Below are positions 55,401 through 64,000 of a DNA stretch of 64,000 nucleotides, piece by piece (within the stretch, counting starts at the first letter, position 1; each line of letters opens with the position of its first letter). Below the pieces are notes generated by a model that saw only the letters and a list, made by a program, of their open reading frames with translations, did no database searches and was not told the DNA's origin. Origin of the DNA: Pelomonas sp937871895 (GTDB lineage: Bacteria; Pseudomonadota; Gammaproteobacteria; Burkholderiales; Burkholderiaceae_C); NCBI RefSeq assembly GCF_046348265.1, contig NZ_JAXMEO010000018.1. One strand, written 5' to 3'. The position numbers and the translations under genes are program-made.

Positions 55401-56806
55401 GTCACCTTCAGCGACCGCGCCAGTTCGTTCATCAATCGCAAAATGGCCGCCTGGTTGGCGTCATTCACGCGCTTGGCCTCTTGCTCCTGCGCCTCGGCTT
55501 CGCGGCGCTGGGCTTCAGCGATTTCAGCGCGGCGTTCCTGGTCGGCCAGATAGAGGCGCAGGAAGCCGAAGGCACCGCCCACCAGGGCGACCAGCGACAG
55601 CAACATGAAGGCGATCAAACCAAAGCCGGCGCCACCGGACTTTTCCAGGTCATTGGCCACCTGCTCCAGGCCCTTGCGCAGCGGCTCGGAGTCACCCAGC
55701 ATGGCGGTCTGGGCTTCACGCGCGGCCACCAGGCCTTGCAGGTTGCCCAGAATGGCGGAGGCTTGAGTGCGGGTCTGCTCGTACTGCTTGAGCAGGGTCT
55801 TGAGGTTTTCCTTCAGTTGCGCATCGCGTGCGGCGGGCAGGCGCAGCTCGGCACTGCCGCTGATCAAAGCTTCGGTGATGAGCTTGAAGGCGTTCAAGTC
55901 CTTGCCGAGCAGGAACACGGCTTCGGTGCTCACGCCTTCGGCGGTCAGGAACTCGTTGGCGCTCTTGCCGATCCGCTGCGTCAGCATCACGAGCTGACCG
56001 ACGGCAGAAATCTCGGCCGCCGAGCTGTTGATTTGCAGCGCCTGCGACGACACCGCCTCGGCGGATTCGAGCAAGTCACTCGACTGGCGGTTGATGGCGC
56101 GCAGCGCTTGACCGATCTGGGTCAGCACCTTTTCCTGGTCCTGCACGGTCTTGCCGTTCTTCTCGGCGCGGTCCACCAAGGGCTGCAGCGATTCCAGCGA
56201 AGGCTGCACCGCAGCAGGCGCCTGGGCGAGGTCGCCCTGGCCCGTCCGCAAGCTGCCCACCACACTGGTGAGGGTGCTGACCGACTCGCGCAATTCCGCG
56301 AACGCCGCCGTGTTGCCGACCAGAGCCGCCGACACGGACTTCGCCATCCGCTGCGAGTGCATCAGCGCCTGACCGGCGCCGCGCACCTGCGCCGCGCTGC
56401 GATTGCCGCTGACCAGCACCATCGTGACGCTGAGACCCGTGCCCAGCAGACCGGCGACGACCAGGCCCGTCAGCACGCGCTGGCGGTGGCGGCCGAAAAG
56501 GTCGCGCAGCTTGTCGGCGCCCGACTTGGGTTGGAGGTCCGCGCCTTCGATCAGGGTCGAGGGCCCAAAGCTCATCGTCGTGGAGGCGAACTCGCTGTTC
56601 GGCCCCAGTTCGCTCGGCGCGACGGGCGTGATGATCGAGGGCGTGGCGTCGGCACGGAACATCGTGTCGGGGCCGACCAGGATCGAGTCGGAGGCGCGCG
56701 TCGCGTCGAATGCCGCCTCGCTGCCATCACTCACCAGATCGGTGTCCGGCGCCTCCGCGCCCTCAGTGGTGTCCGTCTTTCCGCGAATCTTGTCCAGGAG
56801 GCTCAT
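55397..56806 (-). pseudogene. pilJ: PilJ N-terminal fragment (sensor and membrane part), frameshifted
   Basis: Open frame of 469 residues from ATG 56806 (GAGGG upstream). It has a cytosolic N-terminal extension (about 1-115), a membrane helix (about 118-140), two PilJ-type periplasmic modules with HSQRMAKSVSAALVGN and LTQRIGKSANEFLT, a second helix (about 400-425) and a coiled-coil lead into HAMP ending RLMNELARSLKVT and a TGA. Comparison with the PilJ consensus (RLMNEL-xxxA-GDLT) shows that one G is missing at 55420/55421 (CTGGCGCGG for CTGGGCGCGG). Restoring it joins both fragments into one protein of about 778 residues. Confidence 0.85.
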
Positions 56807-56852
56807 CTCACCCTCGTTCTTTCCAAGTGCAGGCGCAGGCAATGCGCCACTA

Positions 56853-57380
56853 TCAGACCACCACGCGCAGGAAGTGCTCCTGCCGCGAAAGCGCTTCGAG
56901 ATCGATCACCTGCCAGCGGCGGCCGTTGTCGTCGACCCGCATCGGGCCGGCAAAACGCGGGCGCGCGCCTTGCGGCTGGTCAGCCGCCAGTGGCAGTTGT
57001 GCGTCGCTGCGCAGGCCGCTGAGGCGGTCCACGAGCAAGGCGCAATTGAGGCCCAGATCGGTGTGCAGGGCCACAAGCCGACTCTGCGCCGTCTGGACGC
57101 GCGGGCCGGGGTCACGCAGGCCGAGCAACACGGCCAGGTCAATGACGGTGTAGAGCCCGCCCCGCAAGTTGGCCACGCCCGCCATCCAGGGCTTGGCGTA
57201 GGGCACGGGCTTGAGGGGCACCGGCGCAAAGATTTCGCTGGCCTGCTTGAGCGAGAACAGCATGCCCGCCCCCGCGCACTCGACAGCCAGCCAGTTGGCC
57301 GTGACGGTTTGTTCGCGAGCAGCCTGCATCCGCGCCGCGAGGCGCTCCTGCAGTTCGCGCAGCGCTTGACGGTTGGCCAT
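56853..57380 (-). CDS. pilI: PilI, CheW-like adaptor of the Pil-Chp system
   Basis: CheW-domain protein of 175 residues: MLFSLKQASEIFAPVPLKPVPYAKPWMAGVANLRGGLYTVIDLAVLLGL is the key region (about 38-86). It would couple PilJ to ChpA. The ATG at 57380 (MANRQALRELQERL) matches family members better than an upstream in-frame start. It lies between pilH and pilJ. Confidence 0.92.
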   Translation of the reverse strand: MANRQALRELQERLAARMQAAREQTVTANWLAVECAGAGMLFSLKQASEIFAPVPLKPVPYAKPWMAGVANLRGGLYTVIDLAVLLGLRDPGPRVQTAQSRLVALHTDLGLNCALLVDRLSGLRSDAQLPLAADQPQGARPRFAGPMRVDDNGRRWQVIDLEALSRQEHFLRVVV

Positions 57381-57437
57381 CAGTGCCGCCCGGCCGCCAG
57401 ACGGCGCGGCAAGCAATGGGTGGTGGTGGCTGTCATG

Positions 57438-57803
57438 TCAGCCCAGCGCCTTGATCTTGGCAATCAGCTCGTCCGACTTGACGGGCTTGACGACGTAGTC
57501 GGTAGCGCCCTGGCGCATGCCCCAGACGCGGTCGGTCTCGAGACTCTTGCTGGTGCACATGATCACCGGCACACCGACGAAGCGCTCGTCCCGGGTGATC
57601 GCGCGGGTCAGCTGGAAGCCGTTCTGGCCGGGCATGACCACGTCCATCAGGATCAGGTCGGGCTTGGCTTCGGCCAGGCGCTTCATGGCCTCCTCGCCGT
57701 TCTCGGCGGTGCGCACCGAGTAGCCACGCTTCGTCAACATCTCGGACAGCGCATGCAGTTCGGTCTTGGAGTCGTCAACCAACAGGATGTTATGGATGGT
57801 CAT
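57438..57803 (-). CDS. pilH: PilH, CheY-like response regulator
   Basis: Single receiver domain of 121 residues: acidic pocket LLVDDSK (7-13), phosphorylated aspartate in LILMDVVMPGQNGF, the conserved threonine/serine in VIMCTSK and lysine in YVVKPVK. It is thought to modulate pilus retraction. It lies 20 nt after pilG. Confidence 0.93.
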   Translation of the reverse strand: MTIHNILLVDDSKTELHALSEMLTKRGYSVRTAENGEEAMKRLAEAKPDLILMDVVMPGQNGFQLTRAITRDERFVGVPVIMCTSKSLETDRVWGMRQGATDYVVKPVKSDELIAKIKALG

Positions 57804-57823
57804 GTCGATCTCTCGGGCGATCC

Positions 57824-58231
57824 TCAGGGGCGGTGCTGGCGCACGGCCTGCAACAGCTGGTCTTTGGTGAAGGGCTTGGTCAGGTAGTCCTGCGAGCCCA
57901 CCATGCGGCCCCGGGCCTTGTCGAACAGGCCGTCCTTGGAGGACAGCATGATCACGGGCACGGCGGCGAACTGCGGATTGCGCTTGATGATGGCGCAGGT
58001 TTGATAGCCATCCAGGCGCGGCATCAAGATGTCACAAAAAACCAGGTCGGGGCGGAAGTCGCCCAGCTTGGCCAAGGCGTCAAAACCGTCCTCGGCGAGC
58101 GCGACTTCATAGCCACCCTGCTTGAGAAAAATCTCGGCGCTGCGACGGATGGTGTTGCTGTCATCGATGACGAGCACGCGAGCCGTTGCCTGCGTGCCTT
58201 GCGGTCCAACTTCAACTGCCTGAAGCTCCAA
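57824..58231 (-). CDS. pilG: PilG, CheY-like response regulator
   Basis: Single receiver domain of 135 residues with VLVIDDSNTIRRSAEIFLKQGGYEV (19-43), aspartate in LVFCDILMPRLDGYQ and lysine in YLTKPFTKD; this sequence is highly characteristic of PilG. The start is a TTG at 58231 supported by GAGGAG 7 nt upstream; no ATG is available. First gene of the pilGHIJ-chpA operon. Confidence 0.92.
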   Translation of the reverse strand: MELQAVEVGPQGTQATARVLVIDDSNTIRRSAEIFLKQGGYEVALAEDGFDALAKLGDFRPDLVFCDILMPRLDGYQTCAIIKRNPQFAAVPVIMLSSKDGLFDKARGRMVGSQDYLTKPFTKDQLLQAVRQHRP

Positions 58232-58335
58232 ACCCTGTCTCCTCAGTGGCTCATCCCTCTGCCAAGACCCAGTGGCCGCGCAGCTCGAACGCCCATCGTC
58301 AACCTAACCCAAGGGCGAGGGCGCCGTGATCGACT

Positions 58336-58509
58336 TCAGATGGCCACCATCTCGAAGTCGTCCTTGCGCGCGCCGCACTCAGGACAGGTCCAGTTCATGT
58401 CCACGTCGGCCCAAGCAGTTCCTGGCGCAATGCCATGCTCGGGGTCTCCGGCGGCCTCGTCGTAAATCCATCCGCAGATCAGGCACATCCAGGTCTTCGG
58501 TTCACTCAC
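58336..58509 (-). CDS. Rubredoxin
   Basis: Iron protein of 57 residues with the two iron-binding cysteine pairs CLICGWIYDEAAGDPEHG (Cys9, Cys12) and TCPECGARKDDFEMV (Cys42, Cys45). It transfers single electrons, for example to hydroxylases. The start is a GTG at 58509; the in-frame ATG at Met8 would shorten the N-terminus. Rubredoxin genes commonly precede pilG in Burkholderiales, here with a 104-nt gap. Confidence 0.9.
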   Translation of the reverse strand: MSEPKTWMCLICGWIYDEAAGDPEHGIAPGTAWADVDMNWTCPECGARKDDFEMVAI

Positions 58510-58537
58510 GATGCCGTCTTCTTATGGGGTTGCTCAC

Positions 58538-58555
58538 TACAATCGATTCATTCTA
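58538..58555. promoter_or_regulatory. Divergent -10-like boxes between rubredoxin and thiD
   Basis: TACAAT (58538-58543) on the plus strand, 97 nt before thiD, and TAGAAT (58555-58550) on the minus strand, 40 nt before the rubredoxin start. No convincing -35 elements. No TPP riboswitch features are seen in the thiD leader. Confidence 0.4.
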
Positions 58556-58640
58556 GCCACGCGAAATCATGCGCCTGCTGAGGGCAAACACAGGGTAAAA
58601 GCAGCATCCTTTTCTGCGTTCGCGTGAAGCCCTCCACACC

Positions 58641-59582
58641 ATGAGTCCCACTACTTTCCCTGATCCCGCACAGGACGACCTGCCTGCGGAAGAGCAGGAG
58701 GCTCCGCCCCCCGCGTGCGTACTGACCTTCAATGCGAGCGACCCCACCGGCGCCGGTGGCCTGGCCGGCGATGTGGCCACCATTGCGGCCATGGGGGCGC
58801 ATTGCCTGCCCGTCGTCACCGCCGTGATCCTGCGCGACACGGCCGAGAGCTTCGAGCACAGCGCGCTCGATGACGACTGCATCGCCGAGCAGGCGCGGCA
58901 CATCCTCGAAGACGTGCCCATCACCGCCTGGAAGGTCGGCTTCCTCGGTAGCGCCGAGAACGTCTCGGCCGTGGCCGAGGTGCTGAGCGACTACCCCGAC
59001 GTGCCCCTCGTCACCTACCTGCCCGCGAGCAGTTGGATGGACGAGGACGACAGCCAGAGCTATCACGATGCCCTGCGCGAGCTGGTGCTGCCACTGACCA
59101 ATGTGCTGGTCGGCAACCAGAAGTCGCTGACTGACTTCCTGCTCCCCGACTGGGACAACGAGCGCAACCCCTCGGCGCGCGAGCTGGCCGTGGCTGCCGG
59201 TGAGGCCGGCGCGCAGCATGTGCTCGTTACCGGCATCCAGTTGCCCAATGGCTTCGTGGACAACGTGCTGGCCAATGCGCAAGGCCCCATCACAGGCGAG
59301 AAGTTCGAGCGCTTCGAAACTGGCTTCATCGGGGCCGGCGACACGCTCTCGGCCGCGCTGGCCGCGCTGATGTCGGTGGGCGCCGAGCTGCACTCGGCCG
59401 TCAGCGAGGCGCTGTCTTTCCTGGACCAATCGCTGGATGCCGGCTTTCGCCCCGGCATGGGCAATGTGGTGCCCGATCGCTTCTTCTGGGCGCTGCCACC
59501 GGCAGAGGGCGAGGAGCCCGAAGGTGGGCCTGAAGGCGAGCCTGACACCGCGCCACCAGAGCCCCCGCGCCGCGTGCACTGA
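58641..59582 (+). CDS. thiD: Hydroxymethylpyrimidine/phosphomethylpyrimidine kinase
   Basis: Ribokinase-fold kinase of 313 residues in thiamine synthesis. Signatures: NASDPTGAGGLAGDVATIAAMGAHCLPVVTAV (about 31-62) and the anion-hole motif TGFIGAGDTLSAAL (about 227-240). It has an acidic, proline-rich N-terminal extension (about 1-25) and C-terminal tail (about 290-313), giving it extra length over the usual about 270 residues. Confidence 0.93.
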   Translation: MSPTTFPDPAQDDLPAEEQEAPPPACVLTFNASDPTGAGGLAGDVATIAAMGAHCLPVVTAVILRDTAESFEHSALDDDCIAEQARHILEDVPITAWKVGFLGSAENVSAVAEVLSDYPDVPLVTYLPASSWMDEDDSQSYHDALRELVLPLTNVLVGNQKSLTDFLLPDWDNERNPSARELAVAAGEAGAQHVLVTGIQLPNGFVDNVLANAQGPITGEKFERFETGFIGAGDTLSAALAALMSVGAELHSAVSEALSFLDQSLDAGFRPGMGNVVPDRFFWALPPAEGEEPEGGPEGEPDTAPPEPPRRVH

Positions 59583-59613
59583 CGCCTCTCCCGTTTCCTT
59601 CTCTGCTTCCGCC

Positions 59614-60900
59614 ATGGCTACGAACATCGAGCTCTTCGAGCGCGCGCAGCGCGTCATCCCGGGCGGCGTGAATTCGCCCGTCCGCGCCTTCCGTGCCGTG
59701 GGCGGCACGCCGCGCTTCATCGCCCGGGGCGAAGGGGCCTATATCTACGACGCCGAAGGGCGCCGTTATGTGGACTACATCGGCTCCTGGGGTCCCATGA
59801 TCCTGGGACACGGTCATCCCTCGGTTGTCGAAGCCGTACAACAGGCGGTGCGGGACGGGCTCTCCTTTGGCGCGCCAACTGAGCGCGAGATCGAACTGGC
59901 CGAGGCCATCCTCGCCCTGGTGCCGAGCATGGACCAGGTGCGCCTCGTCAGCTCAGGCACCGAAGCCACCATGAGCGCCATCCGCCTGGCACGCGGCGCC
60001 ACGGGCCGGACCAAGTTCATCAAGTTCGAGGGCTGCTATCACGGCCACACCGACGCCCTGCTGGTGAAGGCCGGCTCGGGCCTCGCCACCTTCGGTCACC
60101 CGACCAGCAGCGGCGTGCCGCCCGAGACGGCGCAGCACACCATCGTGCTTGAGTACAACAACGTCGAGCAGCTTGAAGCCGCATTTGCCGCCATGGGCGG
60201 CGAGCTGGCCTGCGTGATCGTCGAGCCCATTGCCGGCAACATGAACTTCGTGCGCGCCAGCCTGCCCTTCATGCGCCGGCTGCGCCAACTCTGTAGCCAG
60301 CACGGCGCCCTGCTGATCTTTGACGAGGTGATGACGGGCTTTCGCGTCGGCCTCACCAGCGCCCAGGGCCATTACGCCCGCCTGCTGCCCGGCTTCGAGC
60401 CCGACCTCTCGGTGTTCGGCAAGGTGATCGGCGGCGGCATGCCGCTGGCGGCCTTTGGCGGCAAGCGCGAGGTGATGAAGCACCTGGCACCGCTCGGGGG
60501 CGTCTACCAGGCGGGCACCCTGTCCGGCAACCCGGTGGCCACCGCCTGCGGCCTGGCCACGCTGCGCGAGATCAGCCGCCCCGGCTTCTTCGACGCCCTC
60601 GCGGCCAAGACGCGCCAGCTCGTCGAGGGCCTGACGGCCGTCGCCCGTGAGAACGGCGTGCCCTTCAGCGCCGACTGCGAAGGTGGCATGTTTGGCTTCT
60701 TCCTGCTGCCCGAGCTGCCGCAGAACTACGGCACCGTGATGACGACCGACAAGGAGCGCTTCAACCGCTTCTTCCACGGCATGCTGGATGCAGGCATCTA
60801 TCTTGCTCCTGCGTTGTACGAAGCGGGCTTCGTGTCGGCGGCGCACAGCCAAGCCGATATCGAGGCCACGCTGACGGCGGCCCGTACGGCGCTGCGCTGA
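59614..60900 (+). CDS. hemL: Glutamate-1-semialdehyde 2,1-aminomutase
   Basis: PLP enzyme of 428 residues producing 5-aminolevulinate for tetrapyrroles. Motifs include NSPVRAFRAVGGTP, GTEATMSAIRLARG, IFDEVMTGFRVG and the Schiff-base lysine in SVFGKVIGGGMPLAAFGG, followed by AGTLSGNPVA. The ATG at 59614 is 31 nt after thiD. Heme supply here sits in the same region as heme-consuming oxidase genes, though 28 kb away. Confidence 0.97.
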   Translation: MATNIELFERAQRVIPGGVNSPVRAFRAVGGTPRFIARGEGAYIYDAEGRRYVDYIGSWGPMILGHGHPSVVEAVQQAVRDGLSFGAPTEREIELAEAILALVPSMDQVRLVSSGTEATMSAIRLARGATGRTKFIKFEGCYHGHTDALLVKAGSGLATFGHPTSSGVPPETAQHTIVLEYNNVEQLEAAFAAMGGELACVIVEPIAGNMNFVRASLPFMRRLRQLCSQHGALLIFDEVMTGFRVGLTSAQGHYARLLPGFEPDLSVFGKVIGGGMPLAAFGGKREVMKHLAPLGGVYQAGTLSGNPVATACGLATLREISRPGFFDALAAKTRQLVEGLTAVARENGVPFSADCEGGMFGFFLLPELPQNYGTVMTTDKERFNRFFHGMLDAGIYLAPALYEAGFVSAAHSQADIEATLTAARTALR

Positions 60901-60953
60901 CCAGCCCGACTTTTTTGCGACACCCCGGCTCCGGCCGGAGGGGAGTCACCGTC

Positions 60954-62321
60954 ATGCACCTTCACATCCTCGGCATTTGCGGCACCTTCATGGGCGGCAT
61001 TGCCGCGCTCGCCCGTGAGGCGGGCCACCGCGTCACCGGTTGCGACGCCAATGTCTACCCGCCCATGAGCACCCAGCTCCAGGCCCTGGGCATCGAGTTG
61101 ATCGAAGGCTTTGGCGCCGACCAGCTGGCGCTCAAGCCCGATGTGTTCGTGATCGGCAATGTCGTCACGCGGGGCGAGCGCTTCCCGCTGATGGAAGCCA
61201 TCCTCGACGCTGGCCTGCCCTATGTCTCGGGCCCTCAGTGGTTGGCCGAGCACGTGCTGCAAGGGCGCCACGTGCTGGCCGTGGCGGGCACGCATGGCAA
61301 GACCACCACGACCTCGATGCTGGCCTGGATCCTCGAAGCCGCCGGCCAGCAGCCCGGCTTTTTGGTCGGCGGCGTGCCGCAGAACTTCGAGGTCTCGGCC
61401 CGGCTCGGCAAAGGCCAGGCCTTCGTGATCGAAGCCGACGAGTACGACACCGCCTTCTTCGACAAGCGCAGCAAGTTCGTCCACTACCGGCCACGCACCG
61501 CCGTGCTCAACAACCTCGAGTACGACCACGCCGACATCTTCCCGGACCTGGCCGCCATCGAGACCCAGTTCCACCACCTGGTGCGCACCGTGCCGGCCTC
61601 CGGCCGGCTGGTCGTGAACGCTCGCGACGAGGCGCTACAGCGCGTGCTGGCGCGTGGGCAGTGGAGCGAAGTGCAGCGCTTTGGCGCCAAGCGCGAGGAA
61701 CCCGGCGTGCTGCGCGTGCGGGGCGAGCCGCAGGCCTTTGACGTGCTGCGCGGCGCACTCAAGGTCGGGCGCGTGGAGTGGGCGCTGATGGGCGAGCACA
61801 ACCAGCTCAATGCCCTGGCGGCCATCGCTGCCGCCGAGCATGTGGGCGTGGCGCCCGAGCAAGCCTGCGCAGCACTGGCCAGCTTCCAGAACGTGCGGCG
61901 CCGCATGGAGTTGCGCGGTGAGGCCGGTGGCGTCAAGGTGTATGACGACTTTGCCCACCACCCGACCGCGATCCGCACCACGGTGGACGGCCTGCGCCGC
62001 CGCATCGCCCCGGGCGACCGCGTGCTGGCCATCTTCGAGCCGCGCTCCAACACCATGAAGCTTGGCGCCATGAAGGCCCAGCTGCCCTGGGCGCTGGAGG
62101 AGGCCGACCTGAGCTTCTGCCACCAGGGCGGCCTGGGCTGGGACGCCCGCGAGGCGCTGGCGCCGCTGGGCGCCCACGCCCAGGTGGCCGATGACGTGGA
62201 CGCGCTGGTCGCTAGCGTCGTGAAGCTCGCCAAACCCGGTGACCACCTGCTCTGCATGAGCAATGGCGGGTTCTCCGGCATCCACGACAAGCTCTTGCGA
62301 GCTTTGGCAAGTCGAGCCTGA
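60954..62321 (+). CDS. mpl: UDP-N-acetylmuramate:L-alanyl-gamma-D-glutamyl-meso-diaminopimelate ligase
   Basis: Peptidoglycan-recycling ligase of 455 residues. Mur-ligase architecture: N-terminal Rossmann-like HILGICGTFMGGIAALA, central ATPase with the P-loop GTHGKTTTTSML (about 114-125) and EADEYDTAFFDKRSK, C-terminal domain with VYDDFAHHPTAIRTTVDGL and EPRSNTMKLG. A strong GGAGGGGAG precedes the ATG. Confidence 0.96.
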   Translation: MHLHILGICGTFMGGIAALAREAGHRVTGCDANVYPPMSTQLQALGIELIEGFGADQLALKPDVFVIGNVVTRGERFPLMEAILDAGLPYVSGPQWLAEHVLQGRHVLAVAGTHGKTTTTSMLAWILEAAGQQPGFLVGGVPQNFEVSARLGKGQAFVIEADEYDTAFFDKRSKFVHYRPRTAVLNNLEYDHADIFPDLAAIETQFHHLVRTVPASGRLVVNARDEALQRVLARGQWSEVQRFGAKREEPGVLRVRGEPQAFDVLRGALKVGRVEWALMGEHNQLNALAAIAAAEHVGVAPEQACAALASFQNVRRRMELRGEAGGVKVYDDFAHHPTAIRTTVDGLRRRIAPGDRVLAIFEPRSNTMKLGAMKAQLPWALEEADLSFCHQGGLGWDAREALAPLGAHAQVADDVDALVASVVKLAKPGDHLLCMSNGGFSGIHDKLLRALASRA

Positions 62322-62334
62322 TCGGGCCCGACTT
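62309..62334. terminator. Hairpin between convergent mpl and metalloprotease genes
   Basis: Outer stem AAGTCG / CGACTT with an inner GCC / GGC pair and one mismatch, spanning the mpl stop. It is nearly symmetrical and could serve both directions, but neither side has a strong T-run. Confidence 0.4.
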
Positions 62335-62340
62335 GCTGCT

Positions 62341-64000
62341 TCAGCTCTTCGTTACGGATGCCCTCAGCATCGCGTCCAGCAGATCCGCGCTTTCGGCGAT
62401 GTGCGCGCGGGTTTCAAGCGACAGGCCGGGCTTCGCGCCCGCTGCCTTGAGGCTGGCCACCAGTTGCACCGCATGGAAGCGGGTCACGGCAAAGGCATCG
62501 GCAAAACCGGCTGAACCGTTGAGGCTGCGGTTGAGCAGCAGTTGCAGGCGGCGGATGTGGTCGCGCTGCAGGCGGCGGCGCAGGGGGTCGATCTCGCCGC
62601 CGGTCTTGAGCTCGCTCCAGATCGCAGCTTGTAGCGAGCCCCAAACCTCGCCGAGCGAGATCAGGCCCTTGCGCTGCGCCTCGGGCACATAGGTCGGCAG
62701 TTCGATCAAACGGTGCGCGGTTTGCGGCGCCAGCAGACGGTCCAGCACCAGGCCTTGCAACTGCAACACGACGTCGGGGATGGACAGCGGCAGGCCGCGC
62801 CCCCATTCGTTGTAATCCACGCTCTGGCTGGCCAGGAACTCGGGCTTGAAGCGGAAAGCCTCGGGCGAGAACAGGCTGCCGGTGATGAACTTGAGCGCCT
62901 CACGCTGCTGCGCGGGCTCCACCGGGCGGAACGGCGTCTTGGGCGTGATGCCGGGCACCACGCGCTCGGCGTAGAGGCCGCCCACGTACTTGCTCACCGC
63001 CTGCGTGGCGCGAGCCAGTTGGCGGAAGGACGAATCCAGCGAGCGGCGGGCGCGCAGCGGGTCCTCGCCGGCTTGGGGTTTGCGCGTCTGCAGGCGCTCC
63101 CACAGCTCCTGGCTGAGCTTGAGACGCTTCTTGGCAAAGGCCAGGGTGTCGTCGCCCAGGTCGAACTGGTTGGACCGCGGGTCGAACCCGTCGTAGGCGC
63201 CGCCAATACCTTGGTCCACATCGTCACCGTAGGCCAGCTCGGGCTCGGTGGAGCGCGCCGCGATGCGCGCCAACTCGGCGGCCTCCTGATCTTGGGGCAG
63301 CGGCTTGTAGGCGTACTCGATGGCCCAGTAGTCGTAGGCGCCCAGCGTGCTGTTGACCAGGGTGGTGGGCGCCTCGCCCTTGAGCGGGATGTTGTTGGCC
63401 GTGTAGTCCATCACCGAGTTGGTGATGCCATGCACGTCGGTGTAGGCCTTGTCCTTGAGCTTCTGTGCCGACACAGAATTGCTGGCGCGGAAGTTGTGCT
63501 TCAGGCCGAGGGTGTGGCCAATCTCGTGCATCACGGTGTCCTTCACCACCGCCTGCGCATACGCTTCAACTTCGGGGCTGTCGTCGTCGAGCCCGTCTCG
63601 CGCGGCCAACAGGTCGATGGCAAAGCCGAATTCACTGGCGGCCTCGGCGGCATAGGTGCAGAGCTCGGCTTCGCCGCGCCAGCTTGCCGTCACACGCGCC
63701 AGCCGCTGCTCGCTGGTCAAGGCTTCCTGCACGCGCAGCGCCGACACGTCGTCCCGGAAGAAGCGGCGCGCGCCCCGGCCAAAGACGTCGCTCATGCCGA
63801 TGTCGGCATCCAGAATCTCGCCGGTGCGCGGGTCCACCCGGCGCGGGCCGATGGCAAAGCCCACATCGGCCCCGGTGAACCAACGCACCGAGGCGTGCAT
63901 TGCGTCCATGTTGTCCCAGTCGGCATCGTCGGGCTGCTGGCGGGCCTCAATGGCGTTTTTGAAGCCGATCTTCTCGAAGGCCTTGTTCCACTCCAGGATG
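62341..64000 (-). CDS. Zinc-dependent metalloprotease (DUF5117/DUF4953-type), partial
   Basis: C-terminal part, 552 residues visible, running off the right edge; the frame is still open there and reads ILEWNKAFEKIGFKNAIEAR upstream. The zinc site is HEIGHTLGLKHNF (HExxHxxxxxH) within MHEIGHTLGLKHNFRAS, the metzincin-type motif of this family, and the met-turn is likely VMDYTANNIP. Such proteins are usually exported proteins of 800-900 residues, so about 300 N-terminal residues lie outside. Natural substrate unknown. Confidence 0.88.
   Translation of the reverse strand, partial: ILEWNKAFEKIGFKNAIEARQQPDDADWDNMDAMHASVRWFTGADVGFAIGPRRVDPRTGEILDADIGMSDVFGRGARRFFRDDVSALRVQEALTSEQRLARVTASWRGEAELCTYAAEAASEFGFAIDLLAARDGLDDDSPEVEAYAQAVVKDTVMHEIGHTLGLKHNFRASNSVSAQKLKDKAYTDVHGITNSVMDYTANNIPLKGEAPTTLVNSTLGAYDYWAIEYAYKPLPQDQEAAELARIAARSTEPELAYGDDVDQGIGGAYDGFDPRSNQFDLGDDTLAFAKKRLKLSQELWERLQTRKPQAGEDPLRARRSLDSSFRQLARATQAVSKYVGGLYAERVVPGITPKTPFRPVEPAQQREALKFITGSLFSPEAFRFKPEFLASQSVDYNEWGRGLPLSIPDVVLQLQGLVLDRLLAPQTAHRLIELPTYVPEAQRKGLISLGEVWGSLQAAIWSELKTGGEIDPLRRRLQRDHIRRLQLLLNRSLNGSAGFADAFAVTRFHAVQLVASLKAAGAKPGLSLETRAHIAESADLLDAMLRASVTKS

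Noticed and set aside
58556..58640. TPP riboswitch in the thiD leader
   Set aside because: The conserved CUGAGA and downstream helix sequences of the thi box are absent.

Overview
The window is a GC-rich (roughly two-thirds G+C by eye), very densely coded stretch of a betaproteobacterial chromosome, most likely order Burkholderiales. The evidence is the gene content and order: a coxB-coxA-ctaG-coxC / surf1-ctaA-ctaB-sco cytochrome oxidase cluster, a rubredoxin-pilG-pilH-pilI-pilJ-chpA twitching cluster, a DUF4148 exported protein, and the chain BioC-like methyltransferase / comF / trmL / gpsA / secB / grxC / rhodanese / gpmA. The genus cannot be fixed from sequence alone. I see no rRNA, tRNA, CRISPR array, transposase, integrase or prophage gene. 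No gene-free stretch exceeds 300 bases; the longest gaps are about 180 to 245 bases.

Layout. 5-5972 (minus): a six-gene surface-polysaccharide operon in which every junction overlaps by 4 nt (flippase, hexapeptide acyltransferase, two glycosyltransferases, methyltransferase, DegT aminotransferase). 6027-9619 (plus): lysS, then a three-gene overlapping cassette of saccharopine-dehydrogenase-like protein, DUF4166 and DCC (DUF393) proteins. 9729-16139 (minus): a DUF4148 protein and a tight operon ubiH, dsbC, DUF3429, M61 peptidase with PDZ, DUF3108, enoyl-CoA hydratase. 16226-21727 (plus): ychF, a MASE1/CHASE/PAS histidine kinase overlapping a cheW gene, and rpoH preceded by a perfect CIRCE operator. 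21858-31029 (minus): the aa3-type cytochrome c oxidase structural and assembly genes, interrupted by one inverted DUF2909 gene. 31274-36873: housekeeping genes in alternating orientation. 36870-39637 (plus): hydroxypyruvate-isomerase-like gene, then an uncharacterised pair (poly-glycine small protein plus FAD/NAD oxidoreductase), which is the most accessory-looking part of the window. 39634-44145 (minus): yqgE, ruvX, pyrR, pyrB, a zinc-ligand-less dihydroorotase homologue and an acyltransferase. 44178-45524 (plus): photolyase. 45512-58509 (minus): a soluble chemoreceptor, a diguanylate cyclase and the complete Pil-Chp chemosensory cluster, whose pilJ carries an apparent one-base deletion. 58641-62321 (plus): thiD, hemL, mpl. 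62341 to the right edge (minus): a zinc metalloprotease that runs out of the window.

No single spectacular novel system is evident. The best leads are the perfect CIRCE element that also forms the core promoter of rpoH, the frameshifted pilJ receptor, the kinase-cheW pair, the poly-Gly/flavoprotein pair, the DUF4166/DCC cassette, a methyltransferase that has lost its SAM-binding glycine motif, and a recurring -10 box placed 6 nt before the start codon that suggests leaderless mRNAs.
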